A DNA stretch of 52,619 nt from SURF-21 sp964510515 (GTDB lineage Bacteria > Actinomycetota > Geothermincolia > Geothermincolales > RBG-13-55-18), in contig CAZEAU010000019.1 of assembly GCA_964510515.1 (NCBI GenBank), positions 1 through 52,619 on the forward strand, in the 5' to 3' direction. Under the pieces are notes generated by a model. That model saw only the letters and a program-made list of their open reading frames with translations. It was not told where the DNA came from and ran no database searches. Positions 15,329-23,110 of the stretch are shown piece by piece; position 1 is the stretch's first letter; each line of letters starts with the position of its first letter. Both the position numbers and the translations under genes were made by a program.

Positions 15329-15826
15329 CTAGAGGTTGGAACCCAACAGGGCCATGCGCGCGATCCAGGCCGCCGTGAGCAGCCCGAGCATCCCCCAGCC
15401 CAGGCGCTCCCAGGCGCGCGTGCGAAGCCGCGGCAGGATGCGGCGGGAGAACACGCGCTCGAGGACGAGCAGCACGGTGACCACAGCCAGGCAAAGAAAG
15501 AGCGGGGGGCCCAGGAGGTGCAGCCTGAAGGCCTCGCCCACATGGCCGTGCGCGCTGGCGACGAAGCTGCGGGTCATGCCGCACAGCAGGCAGGGCAGGC
15601 CGGTGATACGGTGAAAGAGGCAGCCGGGCATCATCGCTCCCGCGACCCCTTCCAGGCAGGGATAGAGATAGACGCCGCAGAGGATAAAGAGGCCCAGCCC
15701 CAGGAGCGCCATCTCCCGCGCGGCGGTCTCGCCCCGCCCCCTGCGCGCGGCGGTCTCGCTGGGGCCGCCCAGCCGCGCTCCGCTTTGCCGCATAGCACCG
15801 GCCTCGCTTCTCGCCGCCGCCTTCAT
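15329..15826 (-). CDS. DUF2752 membrane protein
   Basis: A 165-residue membrane protein of the DUF2752 family. The core is CLFHRITGLPCLLCGMTRSF (about residues 69-88), with the family CxxC in PCLLCG, followed by HGHVGEAFRLHLLGP. Three hydrophobic segments are visible, near residues 39-57, 108-123 and 143-160. The first 35 residues are basic and low-complexity. GAGGTGAG precedes the ATG. It lies 31 bases downstream of the RseC-like gene on the same strand. Function of the family is unknown. Confidence 0.82.
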   Translation of the reverse strand: MKAAARSEAGAMRQSGARLGGPSETAARRGRGETAAREMALLGLGLFILCGVYLYPCLEGVAGAMMPGCLFHRITGLPCLLCGMTRSFVASAHGHVGEAFRLHLLGPPLFLCLAVVTVLLVLERVFSRRILPRLRTRAWERLGWGMLGLLTAAWIARMALLGSNL

Positions 15827-15857
15827 CTCACCTCACCCCGCGCTTTCCCGGCCGCGC

Positions 15858-16322
15858 TCACAACACCTTTCCCTGCGTGCCCGCTCCTCCCCCCTCCGCC
15901 GCGGGCCCCATCACCTCCACGATGACCGCGGACATCCCCATGCGGTCCGCCAGTTTCACCCCTCCCCACAGGCCGAGCAGGCCCGCGCCCACGGCGGCCG
16001 CGACGCCCGCCGCGGTGCCGTCTCCCCCCCCGAGGAGGGAGAAGAGGGCGGCCACGCCGAAGTAGGCGGCGGCCATGGCCAGGAGGGGCAGCCCGAAAGC
16101 GGCGAGGTAGGAGAGGGTCAGGTGCCGCGCGGGCACCTTGAGCATGACCTCGTCTCCCTCCAGCGCGCCGACGCCGTTGAGGGCGGTGAACTCCATGACC
16201 TGTTCGCGGTCGCGCGCGAGCAGGCCACATCCCCCGCACTCGGCGCAGTTCATGCGCGCCACGCGCACCAGCGCGCGCTCTCCCTCCCGGCGTATGACTC
16301 TGGCTATGCAGTCCATGCTCAT
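15858..16322 (-). CDS. rseC: RseC/MucC-family protein divergent from rnf
   Basis: A 154-residue membrane protein of the SoxR-reducing RseC / MucC family. The N-terminal domain holds a cysteine cluster MNCAECGGCGLL (CxxCxxC, near residues 26-37) and a beta-rich part ending in EGDEVMLKVPARHL. Two membrane segments follow (about 83-105 and 118-135). Family members are linked to Rsx/Rnf complexes, which fits its position immediately upstream of and divergent to rnfC. The start at 16322 has AAGGGG upstream; an in-frame ATG lies two codons later. Its precise role in Rnf function is not known. Confidence 0.83.
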   Translation of the reverse strand: MSMDCIARVIRREGERALVRVARMNCAECGGCGLLARDREQVMEFTALNGVGALEGDEVMLKVPARHLTLSYLAAFGLPLLAMAAAYFGVAALFSLLGGGDGTAAGVAAAVGAGLLGLWGGVKLADRMGMSAVIVEVMGPAAEGGGAGTQGKVL

Positions 16323-16391
16323 AGTGTACCCCTTGCACGGAAGATACGTAGAATAATTTTCGGTCACCCAAGACTTTTTTTTCGAAGAACA

Positions 16392-16421
16392 TGGACATAC
16401 GGCTTTTGCAGGGTATATATT
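16392..16421 (+). promoter_or_regulatory. Promoter of the rnf operon
   Basis: TGGACA at 16392-16397 and TATATT at 16416-16421 (18-base spacer), or TATATA at 16414-16419 (16-base spacer), lie in an AT-rich tract that stands out from the GC-rich surroundings. The leader to the rnfC start would be about 65 bases. A run of T just upstream (around 16374-16382) may act as an UP-like or curved element. Confidence 0.55.
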
Positions 16422-16493
16422 CTTACTGGCTTTCGCCCGAGCGAAGACATAGAATGTTGCGGAGCACCTGAAAGGATGACCAAGGCCGACAAT

Positions 16494-17891
16494 ATGAATA
16501 TAGTTGCACGCCTGAAGGCAAAAGCCAGGGGAGGGGTCCACCCCCCCGGATACAAGGACTACACGCAGGACAAGCCCATAAGGGAGATAGCAGCCTCGCC
16601 CACGGTGACCATACCCATGCGGCAGCACGTCGGAGCCCCCTGCGTCCCCAGGGTCAAGAAGGGCGAAGAGGTGCTGGTGGGCACGGTGGTCGGGGACGCG
16701 GAGTCCTTCGTCTCCGCCCCCGTCCACAGCAGTGTCTCGGGCAAGGTCACCCAGGTCGCCCCCCAGGCCCACCCGGCGGGCGGAGACGTGCTCTCGGTGA
16801 TCATAGAAAACGACGGCGAGTACCGCAGCGACCCTTCGCTGCCGCCCCCCGCATCATGGGAGGACATGGATCCGGACGCCATCCGCGCCGCCATCCGCGC
16901 CGCGGGCATGGTGGGCCTGGGCGGTGCCGCCTTTCCCACCCACGTCAAGCTCAGCCCGCCGAGCGGATACGCCATCGACACCGTTATCCTCAACGGCGCG
17001 GAATGCGAGCCCTTCCTCACCTCCGACTACCGCCTCATGCTCGAGCGCCCGGAGGCGGTGCTTGCGGGCCTGCTGATCATCATGCGCGCCCTGGGCGCCG
17101 CGCGGGGTATCGTCGCCATCGAGGACAACAAGCCCCAGGCGCTGAAGAGGATGGCGGAGGTGAGCGCGGGCAGGGACATCGAGGTCTCCTCCCTGCGCAC
17201 CCGCTACCCGCAGGGGGCGGAGAAGGTGCTCATCGCCGGGCTGTTGGGCAGGGAGGTTCCCTCGGGCGGGCTGCCCATGCACGTGGGCGTGATGGTCAAC
17301 AACGTGGGCACCGCCTGCGCCATCGCCGACTGCCTGGCCACCGGCATGCCCCTGGTGAAAAGGGTGGTCACGGTGACCGGCTCCATCCTGCGCGACCCCT
17401 CCAACCTTGCGCTGCCCCTGGGGAGCAGCTTCGCCCACGCCATCGAGGCCTGCGGGGGCTTCAGCGAGCCGCCGGGAAAGGTGATCATGGGCGGGCCCAT
17501 GATGGGGCTGGCGCAATACACCCTGGAGGTGCCGGTGATCAAGGGCACCTCGGGGATACTGGCCCTCTCCCGCGCGGAGACGGGCTACGCCGTCCCCTCC
17601 GAGCCGGTGTGCATACGCTGCGGGCGATGCGTGGACGCCTGCCCCATGGGGCTCATACCCACCTACCTCGCCGCCTATGCCCACAACGAGAAGTGGGAGG
17701 CGCTGCAGCGCCTCAACATAAACGACTGCATAGAATGCGGATGCTGCACCTACACCTGCCCCACCCGGAACCCCCTGGTGCAGCTGATCAAGACAGGCAA
17801 GGCCGAGCTAGCCCGTCGCAAGACGCGCATGGAGCGCCGCGCCGCCGAGCTGGCGGAGAGCAAAGGAGAGGGGGAGGAAAATGGAGGATAA
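16494..17891 (+). CDS. rnfC: Rnf complex subunit RnfC
   Basis: A 465-residue peripheral subunit of the ion-translocating ferredoxin:NAD+ oxidoreductase. It has the N-terminal GGVHPPGYKD, the NADH/FMN-binding region with GMVGLGGAAFPTHVK, the ECEPFLTSDYR segment, and two 4Fe-4S sites, CIRCGRCVDACP and CIECGCCTYTCP, near residues 368-379 and 407-418. It docks NAD(H) to the membrane core on the cytoplasmic side. I chose the ATG at 16494, which gives the normal short N-terminus; the ATG at 16476 is an alternative. It opens the operon rnfCDGEAB and overlaps rnfD by 11 bases. Confidence 0.95.
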   Translation: MNIVARLKAKARGGVHPPGYKDYTQDKPIREIAASPTVTIPMRQHVGAPCVPRVKKGEEVLVGTVVGDAESFVSAPVHSSVSGKVTQVAPQAHPAGGDVLSVIIENDGEYRSDPSLPPPASWEDMDPDAIRAAIRAAGMVGLGGAAFPTHVKLSPPSGYAIDTVILNGAECEPFLTSDYRLMLERPEAVLAGLLIIMRALGAARGIVAIEDNKPQALKRMAEVSAGRDIEVSSLRTRYPQGAEKVLIAGLLGREVPSGGLPMHVGVMVNNVGTACAIADCLATGMPLVKRVVTVTGSILRDPSNLALPLGSSFAHAIEACGGFSEPPGKVIMGGPMMGLAQYTLEVPVIKGTSGILALSRAETGYAVPSEPVCIRCGRCVDACPMGLIPTYLAAYAHNEKWEALQRLNINDCIECGCCTYTCPTRNPLVQLIKTGKAELARRKTRMERRAAELAESKGEGEENGG

Positions 17892-18921
17892 CAAGCTCAT
17901 CGTCTCCACCTCTCCCCATATCCGCGACTCCGTGAGCACGCGCAAGATCATGTGCCACGTCATCGTGGCCCTGGCTCCCGTCTCCGTGTACGCCCTCATC
18001 ATCCACGGCCTGGCGGCGCTGTGGGTTTTCCTGGCCGCCATCGCCGGAGCCCTGCTGGGGGAGTTCGCGATGCAGAAGGGGCGCCGCCTGCCCCTGACCC
18101 TGGACGACTGCAGCGCCCTGCTCACCGGGCTGCTCCTCGCCCTAACCCTGCCCCCCCGCCTGCCGTGGTGGATCGCCCTGGTGGCGGGTCTGGTGGCTAC
18201 CATCCTGGGCAAACAGGTCTTCGGCGGCCTCGGCCACAACCTCTTCAACCCCGCCCTGGTGGGCAGAGCGGTGGCCTTCGTGTCCTGGCCGGCCTATTTC
18301 GCCGCCGCCTACGCGAAATCCGCGGCCGTGAGCATCGCCGACACCGCCTCCCACCGCACCATACAGGCGGCGGTGGATATAGCCGGAGGGGCGAGTCCCC
18401 TCGCGGCCATGAAGCTGATCTACGACCCCGCGAGCAGCCCCACCGGCGCGGGAGGGGTCCCGCAGGGCCTTTTCGGCTCCAGCTACTACAAGCCCCTGCT
18501 CCTCTCCAACCCCTGGGGATGCCTGGGCGAGGTCTCGGCGCTCCTGCTCCTGCTGGGAGGGGTGTACCTGGTGGCCACGCGGGTCATCAGCTGGCGCATC
18601 CCCATCTTCTACGTGGGCACGGCGGCCGCCCTCACCGCGGCGACCGGCCGCGACCCCCTCTTCTATACCCTGGCGGGCGGGCTGCTCATCGGGGCCATCT
18701 TCATGGCCACCGACTACACCACCAGCCCCCTGGCGCGGCGCGGCAAAATCGTTTACGGCATCGGGCTGGGGTTGGTCACCTGGCTGCTGCGCGGCTGGTC
18801 CAACAACCCCGAGGGCGTGATGTTCGCCATCCTCTTCATGAACGCCCTGGTCCCGCTCATTGACCGCTATATCCTGCCCCGCCGCCTCGGCGCGGCTGCG
18901 AGCAAGGGGGCCGCGCCATGA
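17881..18921 (+). CDS. rnfD: Rnf complex subunit RnfD (flavinylated membrane subunit)
   Basis: A 346-residue integral membrane subunit with eight to ten hydrophobic segments and the RnfD/NqrB motif GGLGHNLFNPALVGRA. The site of covalent FMN in this family is the Thr of S-G-A-T-P-L; here it reads G-G-A-S-P-L, with Ser172 at the attachment position. Serine is a tolerated acceptor in ApbE-type sites, so flavinylation is still likely, but this is a deviation. It overlaps rnfC by 11 bases and its TGA overlaps the rnfG ATG. Electron transfer from RnfC-bound NADH or ferredoxin passes through this subunit and RnfG. Confidence 0.95.
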   Translation: MEDNKLIVSTSPHIRDSVSTRKIMCHVIVALAPVSVYALIIHGLAALWVFLAAIAGALLGEFAMQKGRRLPLTLDDCSALLTGLLLALTLPPRLPWWIALVAGLVATILGKQVFGGLGHNLFNPALVGRAVAFVSWPAYFAAAYAKSAAVSIADTASHRTIQAAVDIAGGASPLAAMKLIYDPASSPTGAGGVPQGLFGSSYYKPLLLSNPWGCLGEVSALLLLLGGVYLVATRVISWRIPIFYVGTAAALTAATGRDPLFYTLAGGLLIGAIFMATDYTTSPLARRGKIVYGIGLGLVTWLLRGWSNNPEGVMFAILFMNALVPLIDRYILPRRLGAAASKGAAP

Positions 18922-19472
18922 GCAAGGCGGTGATAAGCTTGTCCCTGAAGCTGTTCATCGTGTGCCTGATCGCCGCGGTCGGGCTGGGATTCACCTACAC
19001 CGTGGTGGAGGACCGCATCGCCGAGCAGGAGGTGAAGAAGAGGTCGCAGGCGGCCGGCGAGGTGCTGGCCCCCCTGGGAGCGCGACCGGAGGAGGACGCA
19101 GAGCTCGCCTCCGGGCTGCAGGCCGACTTCCCCGACCTCATCGGCGCCTTCCGGGCGAAGGACGATGCGGGAGAGATGGCGGGATACGCCTTCGTGCTCA
19201 AGAGCAAGGGCTACAACTTCCTCACCATGGCCGTGGGCGTGGACACGGACGGCAGGGTGAGCGGCATCGAGGTCATCGTCAACGAGGAAACGCCGGGCCT
19301 GGGCAAGCCGATCGCGGAGGACCCGGGGTTCCTGGGGCAGTTCCAGGGACGCGGGCCGCAGGAGGTAGTGCTCAATCAGGACGTCGACGCGGTGACCAGC
19401 GCCACCTACACCTCGCGGGGCATCGCAGGCGGCGTCAACATGGCCCTGGAGATATGGCGCTCACTGCGCTGA
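18918..19472 (+). CDS. rnfG: Rnf complex subunit RnfG (covalent FMN)
   Basis: A 184-residue subunit with one N-terminal membrane helix (about residues 9-29) and an extracytoplasmic FMN-binding domain. The ApbE-type flavinylation motif is D-A-V-T-S-A-T, with Thr163 as the expected FMN acceptor. ETPGLGKPI is the family loop. Because the domain is outside the cytoplasm, its flavin donor FAD must be delivered across the membrane; no apbE gene lies in this window. The ATGA overlap with rnfD indicates coupling. Confidence 0.95.
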   Translation: MSKAVISLSLKLFIVCLIAAVGLGFTYTVVEDRIAEQEVKKRSQAAGEVLAPLGARPEEDAELASGLQADFPDLIGAFRAKDDAGEMAGYAFVLKSKGYNFLTMAVGVDTDGRVSGIEVIVNEETPGLGKPIAEDPGFLGQFQGRGPQEVVLNQDVDAVTSATYTSRGIAGGVNMALEIWRSLR

Positions 19473-19489
19473 GAATGGGAGAATGAGGG

Positions 19490-20122
19490 ATGGAGAAAAA
19501 GGGCGGCACCTGGGGAGAACTGCTGAAGGGCTTGGTACGCGTCAACCCCCTGCTGGTGCTGATGGTGGGGCTGTGTTCGGCGCTGGCCATCTCCACCAAG
19601 GTCGAGAACTGCATCTTCATGGGCCTGGCGGTCATCTTCGTGCTCGTCTGCTCCAACGTCATCATCTCGCTCATCCGCAACTTCATCCCCGATCAGATAC
19701 GCATCCCCATCTACATCGTGGTCATCGCCTCTTTCGTGACCATAGTGGACCTCACCCTCAAGGGATTTTTCGAGCCCGTCTATAATCAGCTCGGGGTGTG
19801 GATCCCCCTCATCGTGGTCAACTGCATCATCCTCGCCCGCGCGGAGGGCTATGCCTCCACCGCCCGGGTGAGAGATTCTTTCATGGACGGGCTGGGCATC
19901 GGCCTCGGCTACACCTGCGTGCTGCTCATCATGAGCGTGTTCCGCGAGCTGCTGGGGACGGGGAAGATAGAGATGTTCGACACCACCCTCATCAACCTGA
20001 AGAGCGACAGCATGCCCGTCATCCTCATCCTCTTCCCCGGGGCCTTTATCACTTTCGCGCTGCTCTCCGCCCTGCTGCAGTGGTATCAGCAGCGCAAGAA
20101 ACCGGCGGGAAAGGAGGGCTGA
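19490..20122 (+). CDS. rnfE: Rnf complex subunit RnfE
   Basis: A 210-residue integral membrane subunit with six hydrophobic segments and family motifs LVRVNPLLVLMVGLCSALA, VNCIILARAEGYAS and DGLGIGLGY. RnfE and RnfA are homologous inverted-topology partners; conserved cysteines (Cys49, in SNVIIS-adjacent VLVCSN, and Cys105-region VNCI) match those that bind the shared intramembrane iron-sulfur site. The start follows GAGGG, 17 bases after rnfG. Confidence 0.94.
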   Translation: MEKKGGTWGELLKGLVRVNPLLVLMVGLCSALAISTKVENCIFMGLAVIFVLVCSNVIISLIRNFIPDQIRIPIYIVVIASFVTIVDLTLKGFFEPVYNQLGVWIPLIVVNCIILARAEGYASTARVRDSFMDGLGIGLGYTCVLLIMSVFRELLGTGKIEMFDTTLINLKSDSMPVILILFPGAFITFALLSALLQWYQQRKKPAGKEG

Positions 20123-20126
20123 CGGC

Positions 20127-20750
20127 ATGGACGAGGCATGGAGGTTCTTCCTTCTCTTCTTCGGCGCCGCCGTCGTCGCCAACATACTGCTCATCCGCTT
20201 CATCGCCCTCTGCCCCTTCTTCGGGGTGTCGGGCAGCCTGGAGACCTCCCTGGGCATGAGCATCTCCGTCATCTTCGTCATGGTCATGGCCACCTCGGCG
20301 AGCTGGGTGGCCTGGAACTATGCCCTGGAGCCGCTGGGGGTGGGGGAGTTCCTCTACATCCCCGCCTTCATTCTCATCATCGCCAGCCTGGTGCAGTTCG
20401 TGGAGATGGTCATCAGGAAGACCAGCCCGCCGCTCTACCGCGCCATGGGAATCTACCTGCCCCTTATCACCACCAACTGCGCGGTTCTCGCCGCGGCCAC
20501 CGAGAGCGTGAAGCCCGGTTTCTTCACCAAGCTCAATATCGCCTACAATTACGGCTTCCTCGAATCCGTCGTCTATACCCTGGGCGTAGCGGTTGGGTTC
20601 TCGCTGGTGCTGGTCATCTTCGCCGCCATGCGTGAGCGGCTGGACATGGCGCCGGTGCCCAAATTCTTCCGCGGCGTGCCCGTCGCTTTTCTGGCCGCCG
20701 CCCTTTTCTCCCTGGCTTTCATGGGCTTCGCCGGAATGTTCGGACTGTAA
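20127..20750 (+). CDS. rnfA: Rnf complex subunit RnfA
   Basis: A 207-residue six-helix membrane subunit, partner of RnfE. It has the family segments NILLIRFIALCPFFGVS (with the conserved Cys) and LPLITTNCAVLAA (second conserved Cys), expected to hold the intramembrane cluster with RnfE. The C-terminal RERLDMAPVPKFFRGVPVAF is typical. GGAGGG precedes the ATG, only four bases after rnfE. The TAA is followed at once by the GGAG of rnfB. Confidence 0.95.
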   Translation: MDEAWRFFLLFFGAAVVANILLIRFIALCPFFGVSGSLETSLGMSISVIFVMVMATSASWVAWNYALEPLGVGEFLYIPAFILIIASLVQFVEMVIRKTSPPLYRAMGIYLPLITTNCAVLAAATESVKPGFFTKLNIAYNYGFLESVVYTLGVAVGFSLVLVIFAAMRERLDMAPVPKFFRGVPVAFLAAALFSLAFMGFAGMFGL

Positions 20751-20760
20751 GGAGCAGCAA

Positions 20761-21669
20761 GTGGACTGGTCACTGATCTGGAAAGCGGGTCTCGCCCTCT
20801 CCGGCTTCGGCCTGCTGCTGGGGGGCATCCTGGCCGTCGCCTATAAACGTTTCTACGTCGAGGTGGACCCCCGGGTGGAGGAAGTGCTGAGCGCCCTGCC
20901 CGGCTCCAATTGCGGCGCCTGCGGGCTGCCGGGCTGTGAGCCCGCGGCCGAGGCCATCGTCAAGGGCGAGGCGCCGGCGAGCCTGTGCAAGGCGGGCGGC
21001 CCCGACACCGCGGCCGCGGTCGCCGCCATCATGGGGGTGGAGGCGGACTCCTCCCTGCCCCTGGTCGCTCACATCCACTGCCGCGGCGGCGCCAGCCTCT
21101 CCCCCCTCCGGGCGCTCTATCAGGGGGTCAACTCCTGCCGCGCCGCGGAGGCGGCCATGGGCGGCGGTAAGGCCTGCCCCTTCGGTTGCCTGGGCCTGGA
21201 GGACTGCGCCACCGTCTGCCCGGTCAGCGCCATCACCTTCGACGAGGACCACATCCGTCGCGTCAACGTAAAGAAGTGTACCGGCTGCGGGCTGTGCGCG
21301 GACATCTGCCCGCGCGACCTCATCGAGATGGTGCCCGCGGAGGCCAAGGTCTTCGTGCGCTGCAAGTCGCAGTACACCGGGAAGAAAGCCCTGAGCGTGT
21401 GCAAGGTCGCCTGCATCGGCTGCAAACGATGCGAAAAGGTATGCCCCGAGGACGCCATCCACGTCGCCAACGGCTTCGCCACCATCGACTACTCCAAGTG
21501 TACGGGCTGCGGCGAGTGTGCCCTCGTCTGCCCCACCGACACCATTCAGCTCTGGGCCCCGGACGCCCGTCACCCCGAGGGAGGGGAGTTCATCATCCCC
21601 GAGGGGAAGAAGAAACGGGGCGGCAAGCGCGGCGCCTCCGCCAAGGAGACGCAGGAGGCCGCCGGATAG
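20761..21669 (+). CDS. rnfB: Rnf complex subunit RnfB (ferredoxin-type)
   Basis: A 302-residue iron-sulfur subunit that takes electrons from reduced ferredoxin. An N-terminal membrane helix (residues 6-27) is followed by the Fe-S domain (NCGACGLPGCEPAAEAI) and several ferredoxin-like motifs: CPFGCLGLEDCATVCP, CTGCGLCADICP, CIGCKRCEKVCP and CTGCGECALVCP. The lysine-rich tail (KKKRGGKRGA) is unremarkable. The GTG start at 20761 is fixed by GGAG at 20751-20754. It is the last gene of the operon; with C, D, G, E and A all present the complex is complete. Confidence 0.95.
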   Translation: MDWSLIWKAGLALSGFGLLLGGILAVAYKRFYVEVDPRVEEVLSALPGSNCGACGLPGCEPAAEAIVKGEAPASLCKAGGPDTAAAVAAIMGVEADSSLPLVAHIHCRGGASLSPLRALYQGVNSCRAAEAAMGGGKACPFGCLGLEDCATVCPVSAITFDEDHIRRVNVKKCTGCGLCADICPRDLIEMVPAEAKVFVRCKSQYTGKKALSVCKVACIGCKRCEKVCPEDAIHVANGFATIDYSKCTGCGECALVCPTDTIQLWAPDARHPEGGEFIIPEGKKKRGGKRGASAKETQEAAG

Positions 21670-21692
21670 CGATGTGCCCGCTGCCGCCCCCA

Positions 21693-21707
21693 CGCGGCGG
21701 CGCCGCG
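21693..21707. terminator. Possible hairpin after rnfB
   Basis: CGCGGC/GCCGCG stem of six pairs with a three-base loop, followed by CTTCCCCC. It lies between convergent rnfB and the unknown minus-strand gene. There is no real T tract, so this is weak. Confidence 0.3.
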
Positions 21708-21754
21708 CTTCCCCCTCCCCACGCTTTATCCCCCTTCTCCCCTTGCGCTCCCGC

Positions 21755-22945
21755 CTAGTCCCCACGCAGCCAGTGCAGGGTGGGCGCCAGAAAGGGGTAT
21801 TCCTCCTCCAGGGCGGCGAAGGAGGGCCCGCGCAGCGCGCCGCCGTCACGAGCCCAGGCGAGCCGGTTGTCGTAGGCGGTCTCCACGCGGGGAGGGGCGT
21901 CCAGGCGCAGGCCCTCGCGCAGGGCGGAAACCAGGCGCGCCAGAAAAGCCTCGAAGAGCCGGGCCGCCTCCGCGTACCCCCCCATGAGCTCGGCGGGCAG
22001 ATAGAGGCCCAGCAGGGCGGGCACGCGATAGACCACGATCACGGGGTCGTAAACGAGGGCGAAGAGCCTGCGCCTGAACCTGGTGACGTGAAAACCGCTG
22101 TGGGGAAGGTAGCAGCCCGGCTCCTCGCGCTCCCCCCGCGGGCAGGGGGGAAAGACCTCCTCCGCCGCCCCGCGCACCAGGCGCTCCAGCTCCGCCGTCA
22201 TCCTCTCCCACCCCGGCTCCCCCTCCAGGCGGAGCTCGGCGAAAAGCGAGCCGCGCAGCGGGGGGGGCTCGCTGCAGGCCTCCACCTCGACGGGCTGCAG
22301 GAAATAGGTGAGCCCGCGGGTGGAATAGGCGTCGTAGGCGTCCTCCCCGATGCGCGAGAGGCAGTACGCGGTGTCGCGGTCTACGCGCAGCAGGCGGGCA
22401 CGGAAGCGCACGCGCCCGCGGGGAGCCTCCCCTTGCGGCGGGAGCAGGAGGGGGAGGCGCGGATAGGCGCGGGTGAAGACGTCGCGCACGTGGGCGGGGA
22501 AATCGGGCCGCTCGAAGGCGGCCTTGTCCGTGCGAAATAGAAAGGTTATGCGCGAGCCGTCCGGCAGCGGCGGCAGGGCGCTCACCGGCAGGTAATGCGG
22601 CGATGCCGCGGGGGGGTCCTCGCCACGCCGCAGCGCGGCCCTCATCTCCCCCAGCAGGTAGGGGGGATAGTAGGCGCGGGGGCGCATGACCGCGGCGAAG
22701 GGGCTGGCCAGGGCCGCGCCCTCCACCTCGTCGCCGGCGCGCAAGCTGCCCCCCAGGATGGCGGCCTTTATGGCGGGGACGTCCATCCCCGACAGGGCCC
22801 TGCCCCCGCCGCCGCCCCCCACCGCCCGGCGGTGCTCGGAGAGGGCGAAGCAGAGGGAGAACTTGGACACCTCCTCGGCCAGCGTCCTCTTCTCGCGCCG
22901 CCGCGGCACCCGGTACCTCTTTTCCTCTTCCCGCATCATGCCCAC
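21755..22945 (-). CDS. Unrecognised protein, 396 residues
   Basis: I do not recognise a family. The first 20 residues are very basic (RYRVPRRREKR), followed by a helix and a polyglycine linker (VGGGGGGRA near residues 42-50). The rest is mixed alpha/beta with no membrane helix, no signal peptide and no obvious nucleotide-binding or metal motif. Distinct segments are RPRAYYPPYLLGEM, ITFLFRTDKAAFERPDFP and LVYDPVIVVYRVPALLGLY. It has an even, real-gene amino-acid profile, a GTG start with GGAG upstream and a TATAAT box ahead of it. It lies alone between rnfB and a divergent flavoprotein gene. Confidence 0.7.
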   Translation of the reverse strand: MGMMREEEKRYRVPRRREKRTLAEEVSKFSLCFALSEHRRAVGGGGGGRALSGMDVPAIKAAILGGSLRAGDEVEGAALASPFAAVMRPRAYYPPYLLGEMRAALRRGEDPPAASPHYLPVSALPPLPDGSRITFLFRTDKAAFERPDFPAHVRDVFTRAYPRLPLLLPPQGEAPRGRVRFRARLLRVDRDTAYCLSRIGEDAYDAYSTRGLTYFLQPVEVEACSEPPPLRGSLFAELRLEGEPGWERMTAELERLVRGAAEEVFPPCPRGEREEPGCYLPHSGFHVTRFRRRLFALVYDPVIVVYRVPALLGLYLPAELMGGYAEAARLFEAFLARLVSALREGLRLDAPPRVETAYDNRLAWARDGGALRGPSFAALEEEYPFLAPTLHWLRGD

Positions 22946-22971
22946 CGCCTTTTATCTCCGCCGTTTGGCCA

Positions 22972-22977
22972 ATTATA
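22972..22977 (-). promoter_or_regulatory. TATAAT -10 box for the 21755-22945 gene
   Basis: A perfect TATAAT on the minus strand; transcription would start near 22965, about 20 bases before the GTG, leaving room for the GGAG at about 22959. No good -35 box is seen 17 bases upstream. Confidence 0.4.
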
Positions 22978-23110
22978 GCGCCAAGCGCCGCAGGGGACCC
23001 CGTTCGGGGCCGGGCCCGCCTTTCGCAGCCTCGAATGGAGGTAAAAGATGATAGTATATAAGCGGCACGGAGGGGGTGCCCGGGAGGAGTTCAGCCAAAG
23101 GAGGAACACG

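Noticed and set aside
13865..15925. 686-residue open frame on the plus strand
   Set aside because: It overlaps ecfA2, ecfT and DUF2752 in another frame. The translation is Pro/Arg/Ala-rich with no motif.
16360..16400. Terminator at the T-run near 16374-16382
   Set aside because: No stable stem precedes the T-run on either strand, and it lies inside the divergent rseC/rnfC promoter region.
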